From: Eleginops maclovinus
Lineage: Eukaryota > Chordata > Actinopteri > Perciformes > Eleginopidae
NCBI RefSeq assembly: GCF_036324505.1
Contig: NC_086354.1
Coordinates: forward strand, 19,530,707 to 19,594,706
Length of the DNA: 64,000 nucleotides
Reading direction: 5' to 3'
Shown here: piece after piece, positions 29,361 to 40,866 of the stretch
Numbering within the stretch: the first letter of the stretch is position 1
How the letters are laid out: each line of letters starts with the position of its first letter
Made by a program: the position numbers and the translations under genes
The notes under the pieces: model-generated
Told to the model about the DNA's origin: nothing
What the model saw: the letters and a program-made list of their open reading frames with translations, nothing else
Database searches by the model: none

Positions 29361-29809
29361 CGACACACAGTGTTTTCATTTGGCTCTGCTCACCATCTCA
29401 ATTTGGATGAACACGTCTCATTGCATTTCTCCCCTTCTCTTTTTCCTATGCATCCCAATCCTTAAGCCTCCATTGACACGCTGTAGCATCTGTGTTTGTG
29501 AAACACAGAGATGGCTGAGAATCATCATTCTGTCAACTTTCTCCCTTCTGCATGAGTCGGCAGCCACTTTGAGACATCCCTAAAAATGCCACCGTCAGCA
29601 CAAACGTGTTGAACCGCAGTTTTGAGAGTCAGCTTGAATACGGGAGGGGTGAAACAAAGGCCTGCAACCTGCTACTCCAATCTGTCTCAGAAACAGTCCC
29701 ACTAACTCTTCTGTTTATCCATATTGTTATTTTCTTTTGCATACTGTTCAGCACTGTTGTTGCTGCTACACTGTAGCCATAGCTTTAACACTGACAACTG
29801 GGAAGAAAA
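29361..29809. other. Non-coding stretch, no gene seen
   Basis: Nothing recognised besides short frames. Residual pyrimidine bias continues to about 29450. Confidence 0.5.
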
Positions 29810-29817
29810 GAAAGAAG

Positions 29818-30275
29818 GGTACCACTTTACAATAAGACTACCCTTATAAAGGATTCATAAAGGGTTTATAATTAGGTTATTAATTAGGTTGATCATTAAG
29901 AACCAATTATAAACCAGTTCTAACATAGTTTTCATATATCAATACAGGCTCACTATTTGGCAAGATGACTAAGCCTTATATTGGCTACATAGCTTAGTTC
30001 GTCATCAGCCACATCCTTGGTATCTGTTGTTCACTGAGTTGATTCCCCCCACCCATCCATCTTGATGTTTCTTCGCATCTCTTAAGCTAAGTAGCCAATA
30101 TAAGGCTTAGCAGTACAGATAAATGTGGGCTCACTATTTGGCAAGCACAGTTGTTTATCTCTTGTCTTATAAAAGCTTATTAATGATTTATAAAGTGTTC
30201 ACAACCTAATTAATAAATTAATTACAAACTATTTGTACACGCTTTATAAGGGTAACCTTACTGTAAATATGTACC
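29818..30275. mobile_element. Non-autonomous DNA transposon (MITE) with 74-bp terminal inverted repeats
   Basis: The left end (29818-29891) and the reverse complement of the right end (30202-30275) align over about 74 bp with most positions identical, starting GGTAC and sharing TTACCCTTATAAAG-type blocks and TTATTAATTAGGTTG. The flanks carry a near-perfect 8-bp direct repeat, GAAAGAAG at 29810-29817 and GAAAGAAC at 30276-30283, as expected for a target-site duplication of hAT-like length. No transposase frame fits in 458 bp, so movement would need enzyme supplied in trans. The ends resemble a TTTACAATAAGG-type element widespread in fish, but I cannot assign the superfamily firmly. Confidence 0.8.
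29947..30145. repeat. Nested palindrome bounded by an 18-bp direct repeat, inside the MITE
   Basis: GGCTCACTATTTGGCAAG occurs exactly at 29947-29964 and again at 30128-30145. Between them, CTAAGCCTTATATTGGCTAC (29969-29988) is perfectly complementary to 30091-30110, with weaker pairing continuing inward (TAGCTTA). The result is a 20-bp perfect stem with a loop of about 100 nt. This could be a small insertion that duplicated 18 bp, or an internal fold-back of the host transposon. Confidence 0.75.
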
Positions 30276-30283
30276 GAAAGAAC

Positions 30284-32033
30284 CTCAGTTTAAACTCTGA
30301 AAATGTCAATAAAGTTGGGCCTAAGGAAGTCCAGCTTAAAGTAATGTTCATACTTCAGGGTAGCTGGTTGAGTCCCACTGTCTAAATTGGCAATTAAACT
30401 TTATTTGGACTCAAACAGGTACTAATCCTGTGACGCCACTTCTAAACGATAATCCAGTTTATTATCCTGTACAATAAGGGATTATTACTAACGTCTTGTT
30501 TGCACTCATTATCACTTTTATCTTTAATAAAGTGGTCAAGATGATCTTGCTTGACTGTTGGTATGTTAACAAGGTGTCTGATTGTTTGTTGCTGCATTAA
30601 ACAGTTTAGCGATATTACAGTGTTCGCTCATCCCAGCAACTACTTGAGTCAGTGTCCCATAACCTGAATTATAATTATAAACTACTCCAAAAGCAACAGC
30701 AATATGTTGTTATTATCCTTTAATGCTCCTTGGATCTGTGCAGATTTCTATTTCAGTGTGATAATATAACATTAATATTCCCCACAGCTAATAATATTAC
30801 AGCCTGATGCAACTCCAAAAAGATAAAAGTATTCAGTATCATTTTTTTAATCTTTTGCATTGCATCGTTTTAATTGAAACTTTTTGTACATGGTTTGGGA
30901 GCCCACAGATAGACCGGGGTTTAATACGTTATCAGGGATTACTGTGAGATATTAGGTCAGAGCTGCTGTTGAGCTACTTTTAGCTAAAATTAAAGCATTG
31001 TTTGATGAAGCACCACATTAGTGAAGCTACTTTACCTTGATGTGGCTTTCAGTACAAGGTAATGCTAATACAAGTATGTCATTTACTGAAAATGAGGAAA
31101 ATAGATGGAAATGCAACTGCAACTTTTCAACATTTCGCAAACATCTCCAGAGAACACACCATTAACACAAAAAAACAACAGAATTAAATGTAGGTTTGCC
31201 AACAATCTAACAGCAGACAGTTTGGATAGGAATCAATAAGAAGAGGCAATTGCATTTCCAGCAATCATTATTTATTATTTCCTGTGTTTTTGTTTTTTCT
31301 CTGTCTGTGCGTGCGTGTCACTGTGGCCTTCCAAATAGATAAGCAACACAGAAGACTAGATAATGACATGGAGGCCCTCCGAAAAGGAAAATGGTTGAAA
31401 TAAAAGCTATTTGGTTTGAGAAGGGTCGTGTTTCCTAGACAAGGGGGAAAAGGGTAACAGAATCTCTTTGTGAGTGAAGTCATGAGGTCTCCTGTGGGAG
31501 GGCATTGATCGGAGAAACACTGAGGGGAAAGGGAGCACCGATCAGATTCTACCCACACACACACAAACCCAACTTTACTCCTCAAAACTGTTTACGCTCA
31601 CACTCTTATTGGCATTCAAGTGCACAAACTTTTCCTCCTACTCAACAGCACACAGACAAACGCACATATATAAAGAGCACCAGAGCTAGACAGCGATATT
31701 CATCAGTGTTAAAATTAAATTAAAGTGTCTATTCATTAGAAGCACACTCTGGAACGGATATCTTCTGCCACAGGCCACGTTTTTACAAACACACCACAAA
31801 CCGGTAACCATTTGTAACAATTTTTGATTATTGTCATTTTGGAAATGGTCCCACAAAACAATAGTTTTAGCTTCCGCTAATGGTTTGGCAGAAACAGCCG
31901 AGCCATTAACACGGCCATGATTGTTTGTCTCTTAATTTGACTTGCCTCCCGTTGCGTAATCATGACAAATGATATGACACTTGCCCGCAGCAGACGGGTC
32001 ATAGCTATTGTTTGAGCTCTCTCTAAGATGCTT
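30284..32033. other. Non-coding stretch, no gene seen
   Basis: AT-rich; frames up to 105 codons (31268-31585 minus) have no family resemblance. A short run of CA repeats lies at about 31555-31566. Nothing else recognised. Confidence 0.55.
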
Positions 32034-32047
32034 GTTGCTAGGTAACC
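32034..32047. promoter_or_regulatory. RFX X-box-like site
   Basis: GTTGCTAGGTAACC is an imperfect palindrome of the type bound by RFX factors (GTNRCC spacer RGYAAC). It lies in a complex, non-repetitive patch (31900-32060). Two further X-box-like sites occur at 49089 and 52775. RFX sites mark cilia and neural enhancers in vertebrates; function here is inference. Confidence 0.4.
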
Positions 32048-33810
32048 AGCATTTACCAACCCCCCTCTGCTATTTTTTTTTTATTGTACCTTTTGCCTTT
32101 GTTGTACGTCTGAAGTTGCTGAATCCTACATTTGCTTCAAGGCCTGCTCCACATTTAGAATACTGTCTTTTGTAGTTACTGTAAAACACAACAGATGCAG
32201 TTTCATACCTCAGGCTAAAGTGCTGTGACACATCACTAGCTTATCTTTCATTATACTTGTCAGATGGTACTCTGCATAGCTGTTTTCATGTCTGTTTCAT
32301 GCGTGTGTGACGTGGACCAATCTCTGGACCGCTGTAGAAAATATTATTGTTTTTGCACAACACTGCAAGCAGCCACAGCGAGTTTATCAGTTTCCTCCTA
32401 TTTATACTGATACAACCAGAGATGCTTCAGCAGGTAAGATATATGGCAGCATGAAGTATGGCCTTGTCCACAGTGAAAAGGTACTGAACGCTATTTTGTG
32501 ATGAGATGGGGACTGAGCCAAGGTGACCCTTCAGTAATATATGGGCTGCGGCTGCCAAGGCCTCCCAGGAAGGTATTTGTCATCAGCGTCCCCCAAGTGT
32601 AAGGTTACCGACAAATCAGGTTATCAGTCTACAGTTTTTGGCAGCAATGGCACAAAAACACAGATAATCTTTTCTATATAGCTCAGCATTGCAAAAACAG
32701 ACAGATGTACATTCCCAAAAATAAACACCAGAGCACATAAACACACACACACAGCCACGCTGTGTGAGGTCTACTGTAAGTTATACCTGTCTACTCATGC
32801 CTTAACCCCTAACCTTCAACATTACATCCCTAACCTTAACCTGTGCCTTAACCCCTGAGCTAATTTTAGTTCAGACCACAGCCGTGTGCAATATGTAATC
32901 CTATACGAGCCGTTATAGTGGCAAAGATCTGAAGTGTATTACATTTGGAAGTGTAATGCATTCAGTATTCCTGGATTAATCAGCTGTAAACAATGACGAC
33001 ATTTTAAAAAGTAGAAAAGATGACAGAAAACACATTTCAAAGCTGGTTGAATCAATATCAGTCGTAATGCATCATATATATATATAAAATCGTCCTTAAT
33101 ACACCTTTATTGCCTGTCCCATGAGTCTTGGATCGTTGGTATTCAGGTCTCCCCGTATAGCCTGGAGTGCACAGCAACCATGGATAATCACACCAAGGTA
33201 TCGTCGCGCTTTCATAACGGAAATATGTAAAATGTTTATTGAATAATGAATACGTCCGCCAGTGAGCATGTCTGCCCCACACAACCTTGTTGCTATAAAA
33301 GTGAGGCTGCCACTCCAAAGAGCGTGAACTCTTCTGCGCCTCAGCGGCAGAGCACGTAGGCGGGAGCGGGGGTGACAAATGTGCAGCATTATGTGAGAGG
33401 AGGCAGGAAGCTGCACAACATGTCAGGATCCAGATGCTTGCATCTCCCTCACATCGCCTCTAGTGATGTGTTTCAGCCCACATGTTTAATTATGCTTGCC
33501 TTGAAAATATCTATCTAGCCTGCATCAGTGGTGGCAGAGCAGGGGTTAATGCAGGGGTCAGGCACTTCTACACAGAGAGCTGTATGGAGCTACTCAGGGT
33601 TGTGCAACCGTGTTACAGTATATAGGTATCCCAACACTGCAGACCACAATTATTGTGTTACAGAGAGTAAGGCAGATTAGTTTAAAGCTTACCCATATTA
33701 CTTTGTCAGTCCTATAAATGCAAAGTTTGTGGAATCATCGAAACACATCTAAACAGATTACAGTAAAAAACACTAATTAGACATTTTGAGCAGTATATTT
33801 CACTTTCTGC
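32048..33810. other. Non-coding stretch with simple repeats and a TATA-like motif
   Basis: Degenerate CCTTAACCC/CCTAACC units lie at about 32798-32865 and a short (TA)n at 33075-33086. A TATAAAAG motif at 33294-33301 (plus) is followed by a CpG-containing patch to 33380, and two overlapping 106-codon minus-strand frames cross it. No splice or family evidence supports a gene. A donor-like CAG/GTAAGA at about 32434 lacks a good acceptor. Confidence 0.45.
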
Positions 33811-33970
33811 CCACACAGTAGATGAGAAGTTTGATACCACTTCCCTGGCTGTTTTTTAGCTTAGCTGAGATTAAGCCTAATTAGATGTTGGTAGCCATAT
33901 TATTTAACTTTGGACACAGCCAGACTAGCTGTTTCCTCTGGCTCCATAAGAGAGTGTATATCCCAAAACT
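33811..33970. repeat. Decayed dispersed fish repeat (reverse copy)
   Basis: The elements GTAGATGAGAAGTTTGATAC and GGACACAGCCAGACTAGCTG, in this order and spacing, resemble from memory a repeat found in many percomorph fish genomes. Its other strand appears in the copy at about 47.05 kb (TTAGCTTCGTATGAAGACTG). It has no coding capacity. Boundaries and family name are uncertain. Confidence 0.45.
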
Positions 33971-34927
33971 GTTTCTAAATGAGTGTATGTTGTGAAACGT
34001 ATGTATGTATGGGCCAAAATATTCCTATGAAATCTCTTTTAGACATTAAAATAGTACTGATTACGATCACAACCTACACCGGCGCATTCTGAAGATATTT
34101 TATTTCTTTGTAGTGTCCACTCTGGTCTTGTGAAGCACTTTTAACAAAGCCCAGCCAATGTGAAAATCTAAATTTAACCACAGCAAAACCTTGATCTTTA
34201 TCTCAACACCACAAACAACCAAACAAAGCTGCCGACACAGCCTGCGGAGTGATGAAGACAGAGAGTCTACGACGGCCTTTGTCTCTCCAGGGATGTAAGC
34301 TGTGGCAACCTAAGTAAAGAAATAAGCCCTTTTGCAAGCCAGAGCTGACCCAGAGCCAGCTAGGTGACACGACTAAATAAAGACAAAAGCTGTCAGGAGG
34401 CTTTGTAATGACGAGCAGCTGACCATACAACCGGCAGACGTTTTGATGTGCCAGGCTGTCTGAGCAGGTCATGAGCCGGGCAGCCATGTGTGTCTTCGTG
34501 TGTTTTGGAGTCTCTTAAGGTGCTGCCCCTGGAATGACACGTCCAACTTTTGTTGTTGTTTATGTATTGCAGTCAGGTACGGTCTCTCTCTTCCTGCTTG
34601 TATTTTCAAATGAAGCATGAAAAGCAGGTCAGCGGGCGCAAGTGTTTGCCTTGAAAAATGTTAGACCTTTAATTAAATATATTTAAAACATAAAGCGCTT
34701 ACTGAATAATTCCCTGTTAAGCAGAGCTAAATAAGTGTTTAAAAATGCTGTTGTTTTATTGATGCAGACACCTGACCTCTCCGCTTTAATGCACATTACA
34801 GAGAAATATTCCTCAACTTGCTCTTTAAAAAGTAGAACCCCTAGGTAATAGACTGCAGTGTAATTATAGCAAATAAGAAGCAGCTAATATGACAGTTTAG
34901 TGCAACTGACTAGCTGGTTGATGACAT
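33971..34927. other. Non-coding stretch, no gene seen
   Basis: Nothing recognised. The minus-strand AATAAA at 34755-34760 lies 168 nt beyond the stop codon of the open frame at 34928-35242 and could be its polyadenylation signal if that frame were real. Confidence 0.45.
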
Positions 34928-35242
34928 CTAATGGAGGAGGCAAAATATATGAGCAGTAATATCATCCAGAAAGTGGGACACAGGTCCGGAGTCATGGAAT
35001 ATGTCTAAGAGGCTTCGGGAGATCCTATTAAACACGGCTTGGTGACATCTGCTCTTCTCGGCTCTGACCAGGAAACGACTGCTGACCCGAATCCTCGTCA
35101 GCCTAGCCTGAATCATTTTATGCTCGTCTCCTACCCTCAGACGAAGAGCAGCTTCAAGAAGGTACTTGCTCGAGCACAGAGTAGCTAAAGCCACTATTTC
35201 AACAGAGTCTACACTTCTGTGATGCTCCAGCTGTCTCTGCAT
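34928..35242 (-). CDS. Possible terminal exon, unknown protein (weak)
   Basis: I do not recognise this 104-residue frame. Its composition is more protein-like than the other frames in the window: mixed charged and hydrophobic residues, amphipathic runs such as VEIVALATLCSSKYLLEAAL, and few low-complexity stretches. A pyrimidine-containing tract ends in CAG at 35237-35239 on the minus strand, so a splice entry just after the ATG region is possible. The frame closes with TAG, and an AATAAA follows 168 nt later. The segment also has more CpG than its surroundings. Against it: frames of this length are expected by chance in 64 kb and no homology is visible. It may be a decayed gene fragment or nothing. 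Confidence 0.18.
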   Translation of the reverse strand: MQRQLEHHRSVDSVEIVALATLCSSKYLLEAALRLRVGDEHKMIQARLTRIRVSSRFLVRAEKSRCHQAVFNRISRSLLDIFHDSGPVSHFLDDITAHIFCLLH

Positions 35243-35785
35243 GTGTGTGACGAAATTGAAAAATGTAATGGAGTAATGTTCCTGGTTCTTTGTGGACGTT
35301 GACTGAGATGAGGAAAAAAACTTTTACGTTTCCTTATCTTCTGAAGACCTCTTTACAAGTCTGTCAAGACCATCTTCCTCACTTAAGACCTTGAATGTCT
35401 TTCCTTTTTTCTGTGTGTACATTGTAAATTGCTTTCATAACAAAACATGGCTTTCTGGCTCTGAATGAGCACTTCCTCAATGTGCTAGTGGAACATTTTG
35501 TTGGACTGAAGAAACACTAAATGCTCTGAATTCATCAGCTTAGTTATAAAATTAACCACACCTAATTTTTCAGGCTGTAGCAGTGTTGGCGTGCACAGTA
35601 ACAGCCTTTTTACTTGGTATTTTGGTCTTCCTTTTTCCTCTATTAGCTAACCCTCTCACCCGAGGGGCATGTGCATGAGCTTTGCACACACAATCATAAC
35701 AACCTCTGTTTACTCCACAAACACTATTATGAAAATTGTCTTGCAGGAGGCAAGTCACAGGACAGTAGGAGATGTGGAAGGGGGA
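35243..35785. other. Non-coding stretch, no gene seen
   Basis: AT-rich, with no repeat or gene recognised. Confidence 0.5.
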
Positions 35786-36025
35786 TTCGGGATGTGAATG
35801 GCCTACCGCGGGGTCAAGGGTGGGATGAAGTGACTCGGAACAAATAGAACGACGGGCTCAATATCATCAATGTCTGCCTTAATTGAGCCAATGACATATT
35901 GATCTTTGGGTTAATGAAGACAAAGTACACATGAGATGAGGGTGTTTAAATCCACCATGGTTAATTCCTCCGAATCCTAGCATGAATATTAATACATTCA
36001 TTATGCATAGGATGAGTGAGTACTG
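35786..36025. other. Enhancer-like patch with homeodomain and POU-type motifs
   Basis: Complex sequence with TTAATTGAGCCAATGA near 35879, TGATCTTTGGG near 35900, TTAATTCC near 35961, and ATGAATATTAAT followed by ATTATGCAT at 35982-36008. The last pair resembles octamer/POU and paired homeodomain sites. This clustering in non-repetitive DNA is typical of vertebrate developmental enhancers, though conservation is not visible here. Confidence 0.35.
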
Positions 36026-39000
36026 TTAAAGATAGAGGAAGGAACACTACACAGTAAAAACGGGATGTCACATAATGAATACGATATGCCGTCATTCAAA
36101 ATAGGATTAAATGATGATTATAGTTTGCTACAATTTGGTGTTAATGCAGTAATGGTGGCCTTATTTGTCATCAGTTATAATAACACTGTACTAATGACCA
36201 AAGTAATTGCTGAGATCTTGGAACATGGAGACATTGTAACAAGACAGATGGGGCAAGAAACATACAGCCAACGGGACAATCAGAGGCTTGTAAAATAAGC
36301 CAGAAACAGGAAACAGTTTATCCACATCATTTAAACCACTTCATTTGGAGGAAAAAGCTGAAGGAAGTGCACCTGAGGTGTTGGTGATAATCCTGATTGT
36401 ATAAGTAAACTAGGTGCACAGGTAAGTAGGTCAAAATGTAATCAGTGTGTCACTGTTTGATGTTGAACAATGTACAGTTTGGGTGGTAACTTCACCACAT
36501 GCCCTTTTTAAGTTTAAGTTTTTCATTTTGCTAACTGGGGGGTTTGATTAAAACCTGTACAATCACCTGACTGTGTATTTTTTGCAACTTCTTTTTGCAA
36601 TGTCGCCACGCTCCCAGATTAACATGATTACAGGCCGGCTTTCTTCTTCATTTTTCTTATTTTCGAATCACATTAAAAGACGAAACCCATTGTTGTGTTT
36701 GTCTGTTTCTCAATACATTTCACTTCTACAAAGCCTGTTTATTCCTAGTAAAGCTTTATATTTATTCAGAAATTGGTCGAAAATACACTGTATGGTTTCA
36801 CTTCAGCAAACAATACTTATAATAATGCATGATGAATAATGCATTTGTTCGGGAATATTTTTAGCAGCATTACTCTGGTGACTATTTACAGATGGTGTAT
36901 GGGCAATTGGCTCGAAACGAAAAACAATACATGTGTTCATGGTAACAAAGGAACATGTCACAAATAGTGCAGCAGTGTGGCTTATTAATGGGCTTTATAG
37001 TGTTCGGAAAGCAGTGGCACAGAGGAAACCGTGGCTACAACAATACCTTAGTATCTCATAGGTTTGAATGTTTTCGTGGGATTTGTTGACGCTAAGAAAC
37101 ATTTCTAAAATATCAGCAGCTTTTCCTTTTAAGGACAATTGCGATTATTACCCAAAGGAATGATGGTAACAGCCCCAAGCAGTAATAAACAGCAATGGCA
37201 AGACACTGCTTTGGCTTACCCTTTACTAGAAAACACTGGTCTGTGCTGTAGAGAGAAAGACAGAGTGCTTCAATTTCAACCACACTTGCCTACATTTTAG
37301 CACATGGCCCCTGTCACTGGCTGAGAGCTGGCCAGTGAAGAAAGTGTCACAGAGAGTGGCCGTCCACGGCAGCTCCCGGCGGCAGGGGCGATGAGACAGA
37401 GATGAATCACGACGATGTTCAATCCTGCAGCTTTCAGCAGGGATCAGCCCACAACTTATTCCCCTCCTTGTGCTACTTCAGCAGGGGCACGACCTTCAAA
37501 GATCACAAATCTTGCCAGTGTGTCCAATCATTAACCAAAGCAATATGTCCCGAGTCTTCGCTTTGTGGCCAAGTCCGCAGCAGTGCTCCTATAGCCGCTG
37601 TCGAGAAGCCTCATTGTGCATTTCTCTTTTCCAAGTAATGTGGGGGGCTGTAGAATAGTGTGCAAACTCTGACCTTCAGTCAGTCATCACCATAAAAGAC
37701 GCAGGAAAGTATTCATTTATGTTGTGTAACTTGCATCCTTGCAATTTCCTCCCATTTTATGCATCTAACGGATAAGGACGTCGAACAGAATTGGTTATTT
37801 CTGCAGCCACTGGAGTCAATTTCCTTTGCATACTGCAGCAGAATCCAAGAGACATATTTAAATGTATCACGTGGTTACGTGTCAAACGGCTTCTTGAGCT
37901 TCATGACCTCAGATATGAACAGTCCTCGAAATATGTCTCATTAATAATTCATGGTAGATATTCCTCATCAATTCATCACGTAGCAGAGCAGAAGTGTAGC
38001 AGATGTAAGCCAGTGCATACAGCAAGGCATTAATATAAAAAGTGGGGTTTCAACAATGTCAGTATCCTTTGGATTAGTTGGCGAAATTGCTGTCTTCCTC
38101 TTTTGTACTTTTTTAATGAACTGTTTTGGGAAAAGAGAGAAAGAGAGCTGGGCTGAGGAACAGAAAGTGTTATGTAATTCTATCATCAATATTTGTCTCT
38201 TTGAAAGAAAATGCTAACATGGAAAGTGAAGCTGGTTTTTGTATTCTTGAGATCTCAGTGTTTTAAGGAAAGGGATGTTCACAAAGGAGGGCACCTGACC
38301 CACAAACACACAACACACTGGGGACTTTCTTTCTAAAATCCAGAGACGGTATTTGAGAGACTATTGATTCGCCTCCTCCCACCTTGTGAAAGCAAAGACA
38401 CGTATGGTATGTTGAGAGCCATGTCTAATCAGGGGAGCGTTCACTGAGGGTTAGATTAAGACGGGAGGGGAGTGAGGTCTACATGTTGGATGTGCTTCAC
38501 TGAGCTGAGCTGTGGGTAGACTCGTTTAGCTAGAGATAAAATGCCTACAGACAATGCACAATAGACTGATTAAAACAGTAGCAGATAGAAAGAGGTTTTC
38601 ATATCATGCAGGCATTCTTTAGTGCTTAAAAGGCTGCCTACTGCTATGAGGAAGTCAGATAATACACCTACCCGAAGCTTATAGGCATTCTTCACCTGCA
38701 CAATGGAACAGATACCAAGCTACTGCTGCTGCTATCACTACGCCACCGTTATGACCAAGTATGTGATTAAACAACCTGGTTTGCATCAATTTGTGCTGGG
38801 TATCAGAACACAAAATGAAAGGTTTCCATAGCATCGTGTGCTGCAAGCTCACTCAAACATGTTCAGATCAAATTCTTAGGCTGGTCAAATATGAAGAAAC
38901 TTCTTGCCTGGCTTTGTAATCACAAGAATTTGACTGCTTTACAGATGGTTAATTGGCTGTTTGTGCAGGATGTTTGTGGCAAATAAACACACCAGCAATT

Positions 39001-40222
39001 TACCATCTGTACAGATGTTAGCTTGGCAGCTACAATAGCTAGCAACGTACACACTTGTGCCTTTGTGTGTACATGTGACTGGCTCTGACTGACGCAAAAA
39101 TGAACTAAAATTATTTCCCCACTTAAATCATACATTTACAATTTCCGACTGTATTTTCTTGTATTGTAAAAAGTGTGATTTCAATGTTCTTTTTTTGCTA
39201 TAAAAGGTTTAGGTTCTATTTAAATACCGTTTAAAGTAACAAAAAACTAAATCTGCAGAGAAACACACTGATCAACACATATTTATAGTTAATTTAATAT
39301 AGTTATTTAACAGTTAGGTCCTCTTGTCCTCTTCTAAGACCTCAGTCCTGACAGTTGTGCTACTAAAATGTAGGTTCAGATAGGACTGGGTGGTGCGGGT
39401 AATATAGAAAACAGGACTTGGCTAATGAGCTGCTACTAAATGCTAATTGCTAAGTATTGCTATAATATATTCCTGTGAGCAGGAAATAAAGCCAAACAAT
39501 ATTCTGAAGGAAAAGGTATGAACAACAGTATAGTATACACTTCGTTAATTACACCTATTCTATAATTAATAGCTGGAACTGCAACTGTGACTTGTAAGAG
39601 AATTCGTTTTTTTGTCCCCAGCGTGGTCATACAATTTCAGCAGAGTGAAAGATTTATCTGTGTGTCACTACCTCGCTCCACTTCCTTCTGATCGCTGGGA
39701 CTTTTCGGAGCTTTTTTGAGCAATATGAGCAAAGTAATTTCCTGACCGAATAGGATAGAAAAACTTTTTCTCCCCTTAAGGCAGCTGTATTTCAACTGGC
39801 CGGTGAGATCAAACTGAGATGTGCTGAGCTTTTGTAGAAGACAAACCATAGGAGGGAAAGAAAAACAAGGGATGTATGATGGAAGATAGACAGAGACAAA
39901 ACTGGGAAAGGGAGGCTGGGAGACACAGAGACCAAAAGAAACCGTTGCGTGTATGTGTCTAACAATGACAGCCAGAGCTCATACACAGTTTAAAAGCAAC
40001 TTGGTTGTGAAAAGTCACCCTGTTGTACTGACGTGAGATCAGTCAGGTCACCAGCTGGTTCCTCTCTGGCAGAGCTGGGTTTCATTTGACAGGGCAGCGG
40101 TGACAATGGTGTGACAGGTCTGTTTCCATGGGAACACATTTGTCACTTCTGTGGAGAGAGGCCAAAGTGTTGGAGGGGAATCACCAATGAGGATTGTAGG
40201 ACTGGAGGGAAAATTAATCACA
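36026..40222. other. Non-coding stretch with possible regulatory patches
   Basis: No gene recognised. A strong donor-like CACAG/GTAAGT lies on the plus strand at 36422 without a convincing acceptor. Patches at 37320-37640 (GC-richer, frames of 62-78 codons) and 37900-38000 (ATTAATAATTCATGG) look non-random. The remainder is AT-rich and featureless. Confidence 0.5.
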
Positions 40223-40866
40223 CTAATGATGATTCAAAGCGTGAGCTGCAGCAGAATGCAAAAATTGCTTCTGCTCCTCTAGTTTTCCTCTTTTTCTCTT
40301 GAAACTGAAAATCTGGCGTGCCATAACACGGTTTTCAATGGGTGGCTTTCTGCAGACATAATATTCCACATAATTTGATGTGGATGTTGGAAGTGAAATA
40401 AAGCGGATGGGAGAAGGACTGCCAGGGCTGTTGAAAGATGTAAGGATACTGCGGTGGTAGTTTGGCTTTGAATTAGAGAGGAGGACCAGTAAGTAGAAAG
40501 ATGTTAAGATGTTAAATCCCTGGCACGGACTGATGTGTGTTTTCCAGCTGCAAGATGGAAAGGACGACTGATGTGCTGTGGCTAACACTGTTTCCTGTCT
40601 TGGAATTAGATTCAGCATATGTTGAGCGATGCAAAAGTAAAGCTCGGAAAATGGTTCTATGATATAACCAGTAGTAACATCCATAAATGGGCCAGTTCTT
40701 AACAGGGCTTCTTTTAAAATAACCACCACAACATTTGAAGCCAACTAATGATGTGCTAACTCTCTGCAGTAAAGGTCAAAGTTGGGGGCTACTGTTGGTA
40801 AAAATAAAGGGTAACTTTATTCGTATAAGAACATATACACTTGTTTTATGCCATTGAAAGGGTTAG
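40223..40866. other. Stretch with a long chance-like open frame, minus strand
   Basis: A 173-codon minus-strand frame spans 40223-40744, the longest non-repetitive opening in the window. It shows no domain, signal peptide, repeat or family pattern. One frame of about this length is within expectation for 64 kb of six-frame AT-rich sequence. I leave it uncalled. Confidence 0.4.

Noticed and set aside
28896..29410. Overlapping plus-strand frames of 153, 144 and 101 codons
   Set aside because: They arise because the pyrimidine-rich tract lacks stop codons in all plus frames; overlap in several frames argues against coding.
33058..33416. Two overlapping 106-codon minus-strand frames near a TATAAAAG motif
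   Set aside because: The TATA motif faces the other way, the frames overlap each other, and neither resembles a protein family.
33540..33600. CAGGGGT-like start reminiscent of a hAT terminal repeat
   Set aside because: No matching inverted end or target duplication was found nearby.
40223..40744. 173-codon minus-strand frame, longest non-repeat opening
   Set aside because: No domain, family, splice or composition evidence. About one such frame is expected by chance in this much AT-rich sequence.
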